Origin: Bacteroidales bacterium | GTDB taxonomy: Bacteria > Bacteroidota > Bacteroidia > Bacteroidales > P3 | Assembly (NCBI GenBank): GCA_017555745.1 | Contig: JAFZFU010000115.1 | Span: 1 to 41,349, forward strand | DNA length: 41,349 bases | Direction: 5' to 3' | Part shown: positions 40,063-41,349 of the stretch, one piece after another | Layout: the number at the start of each line of letters is the position of its first letter | How positions within the stretch are numbered: the first letter of the stretch is position 1 | Position numbers and translations under genes: made by a program | Notes under the pieces: model-generated | What the model saw: only the letters and a program-made list of their open reading frames with translations | Databases searched by the model: none | What the model was told of the DNA's origin: nothing

Positions 40063-41337
40063 TTATTCAACAACTACTTTTCGATATATATGACTACCCG
40101 TTTGTGTAGTGATACGTATGACATATAATCCTTTATTGAGTGTTTGCACATCCACCTGTGCCATATAATCTTCTATTTCTTTTACAACAAGCATACGTCC
40201 AGCAACGTCGTATATAGTCAGCAATTGCATACGTTCATTTAGATTTTGTACTGTAAGCGACGTTGTTGCAGGATTGGGATATATATTCCATTCACTATCA
40301 TCCATTGTTTCTATGGAGACATCTATATCAGTAGAATCTAACAATATTGTTTTTGTTATAGTGTCGTACATGCAATGACGTTGTGCCACCAATGTTACGA
40401 TATACTCTCCTATAGCAGAATAGGTGTGAGTAGGATTTTGTTCTTCGGAAGTGCTGCCATCGCCAAAATCCCAATAATATGCTGTTGCGTTTTGCGAAAT
40501 ATTGGTAAACTCTACCGCGTCCAAACTACCATTAGAAGTAAATTGAGCCATCGGCATAGGACGCAACCAACGTTCCAACGAATCGTATGCCACCGTTCTT
40601 ACAGCCTCCAATATACAGCGTTTGTTATCGTCGGATATGCCGGGATTATGGGAAATTTCCATTGGGTCGCTTTGATGTATCACCGTAAAGAATGTACACG
40701 CAGCAGCATATGTGCCGGCCAACGATGGGTGGCTGCCATCAGAATCGTAAAGGTCGATGTGTGGGTAATGAGTGCGGATATAACGCCACACACGTCCTAC
40801 GGGCGACACAGCAGCGTCGTTTGCCTCTTTCATCATCATATAGCGTTCGTATAGCAGGCTATCCATGCCTTCGTATGTGCCAAGTGGCGCAAAGTACTGT
40901 GCATTTTGTTGGTCGCCATTTTCGCGACCCCATGTCATGTAGAACATTGGAACTGCACAAGGATTGTATGCATACACGCTATCCACAAGTCGTTCGGCGT
41001 ATGGGAAGCACTCCCGCTCTACCTGATTGATAGGAAACGACGGCAACTGACTCTGTTCTTGCAACACCACATAATTCCAACCGCCTTGTTGGATAAGTTG
41101 CATTGAACGATTGGTGCAGTGCTGTGCAAATGTGGCACCGCCGGGAGTATTGGCGTGCTCGGTAGAATAGGAATAAGGCTTGCCGGCCGATATCGATACC
41201 AAACAAAGCATACTGGGCAAATCGTTGACAGAAGTATAACTATTGCCTATAAAAAGTACACGTACTGCATCGCCTTGCGAGTATACGTTAGTCATACATC
41301 CAAGAAATACTGCTAATAACAGTCCTAATTTTCTCAT
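40063..41337 (-). CDS. T9SS-exported SGNH-hydrolase-like protein with PKD domain
   Basis: A 424-residue exported protein. Signal peptide 1-21 ends YSQG. The N-terminal domain (about 25-250) is SGNH-like: FIGNSYT with a likely nucleophile at Ser33, VVLQEQSQ and D200-x-x-H203 in DSDGSHPSLAG, which fits the DxxH block of esterases. A PKD domain follows (AYYWDFGDGSTSEEQNPTHT, then a GEYIVTL end). The last about 75 residues (WNIYPNPATTSLTVQNL, then GLYVIRITT and IYRKVVVE) are a type A T9SS sorting domain. It should therefore be carried to the cell surface or secreted. Substrate unknown; carbohydrate esters are plausible but unproved. Confidence 0.88.
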   Translation of the reverse strand: MRKLGLLLAVFLGCMTNVYSQGDAVRVLFIGNSYTSVNDLPSMLCLVSISAGKPYSYSTEHANTPGGATFAQHCTNRSMQLIQQGGWNYVVLQEQSQLPSFPINQVERECFPYAERLVDSVYAYNPCAVPMFYMTWGRENGDQQNAQYFAPLGTYEGMDSLLYERYMMMKEANDAAVSPVGRVWRYIRTHYPHIDLYDSDGSHPSLAGTYAAACTFFTVIHQSDPMEISHNPGISDDNKRCILEAVRTVAYDSLERWLRPMPMAQFTSNGSLDAVEFTNISQNATAYYWDFGDGSTSEEQNPTHTYSAIGEYIVTLVAQRHCMYDTITKTILLDSTDIDVSIETMDDSEWNIYPNPATTSLTVQNLNERMQLLTIYDVAGRMLVVKEIEDYMAQVDVQTLNKGLYVIRITTQTGSHIYRKVVVE

Positions 41338-41349
41338 TTCTTTATACGT

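Overview
The window looks like a chromosomal segment of a member of the Bacteroidales (Bacteroidota). Several promoter-like sites match the Bacteroidota pattern TTTG or TTG, about 19-22 bp, then TAnnTTTG. Two type IX secretion (T9SS) genes are present, a PorD-like protein (DUF4835) and PorT, and the last gene carries a PKD domain followed by a T9SS C-terminal sorting domain. A FISUMP-type protein fits the same phylum. T9SS argues against Bacteroides itself and for another Bacteroidales lineage. No rRNA, tRNA, CRISPR array or transposase gene was seen.

Left part (1-18000), mostly ordinary chromosome: the start of a secreted protein cut by the window edge; ygiQ; a PepSY-like secreted protein; purA; a small acidic protein with murB; porD with a PLP aminotransferase; an alcohol dehydrogenase (yqhD); a 760-residue EF-hand membrane protein; a lipoprotein; and porT with a COG2509 flavoprotein. 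Intergenic spaces are large and hold clear intrinsic terminators and several families of inverted repeats.

Middle part (18095-31821), accessory and visibly richer in A+T: a small protein that resembles only the C-terminal domain of FtsZ, a FISUMP protein, and then a long co-directional minus-strand cluster of eleven genes. In transcription order these are three TerD-family proteins, a vWA protein (TerY type), an acidic DGxID-repeat protein (TerB/EF-hand-like), a second vWA protein, a third vWA protein with a C-terminal zinc ribbon (TerY-C type), a PP2C phosphatase, a Ser/Thr kinase with zinc ribbon, a PrsW-like membrane protease, and a PMCA-type Ca2+ P-type ATPase. This is the TerD plus TerY-phosphatase-kinase chemical-stress/defence module, here joined to a protease and a calcium pump. 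An uncharacterised gene is divergent from it across a 577 bp intergenic space. It is the most interesting system in the window.

Right part: 2.2 kb without a convincing gene (32395-34585), packed with degenerate repeats, a 90 bp duplicated block and a roughly 106 nt imperfect palindrome; then a Fic protein, a DUF1016/YhcG-type PD-(D/E)XK nuclease, a Met/Cys gamma-lyase-family enzyme, radA, and a T9SS-exported SGNH-like protein. Short MITE-like elements with ends like GGCAACTTCTAAAAATT occur at 10.3, 32.4, 34.2-34.5 and 35.7-35.9 kb and bracket the fic gene.
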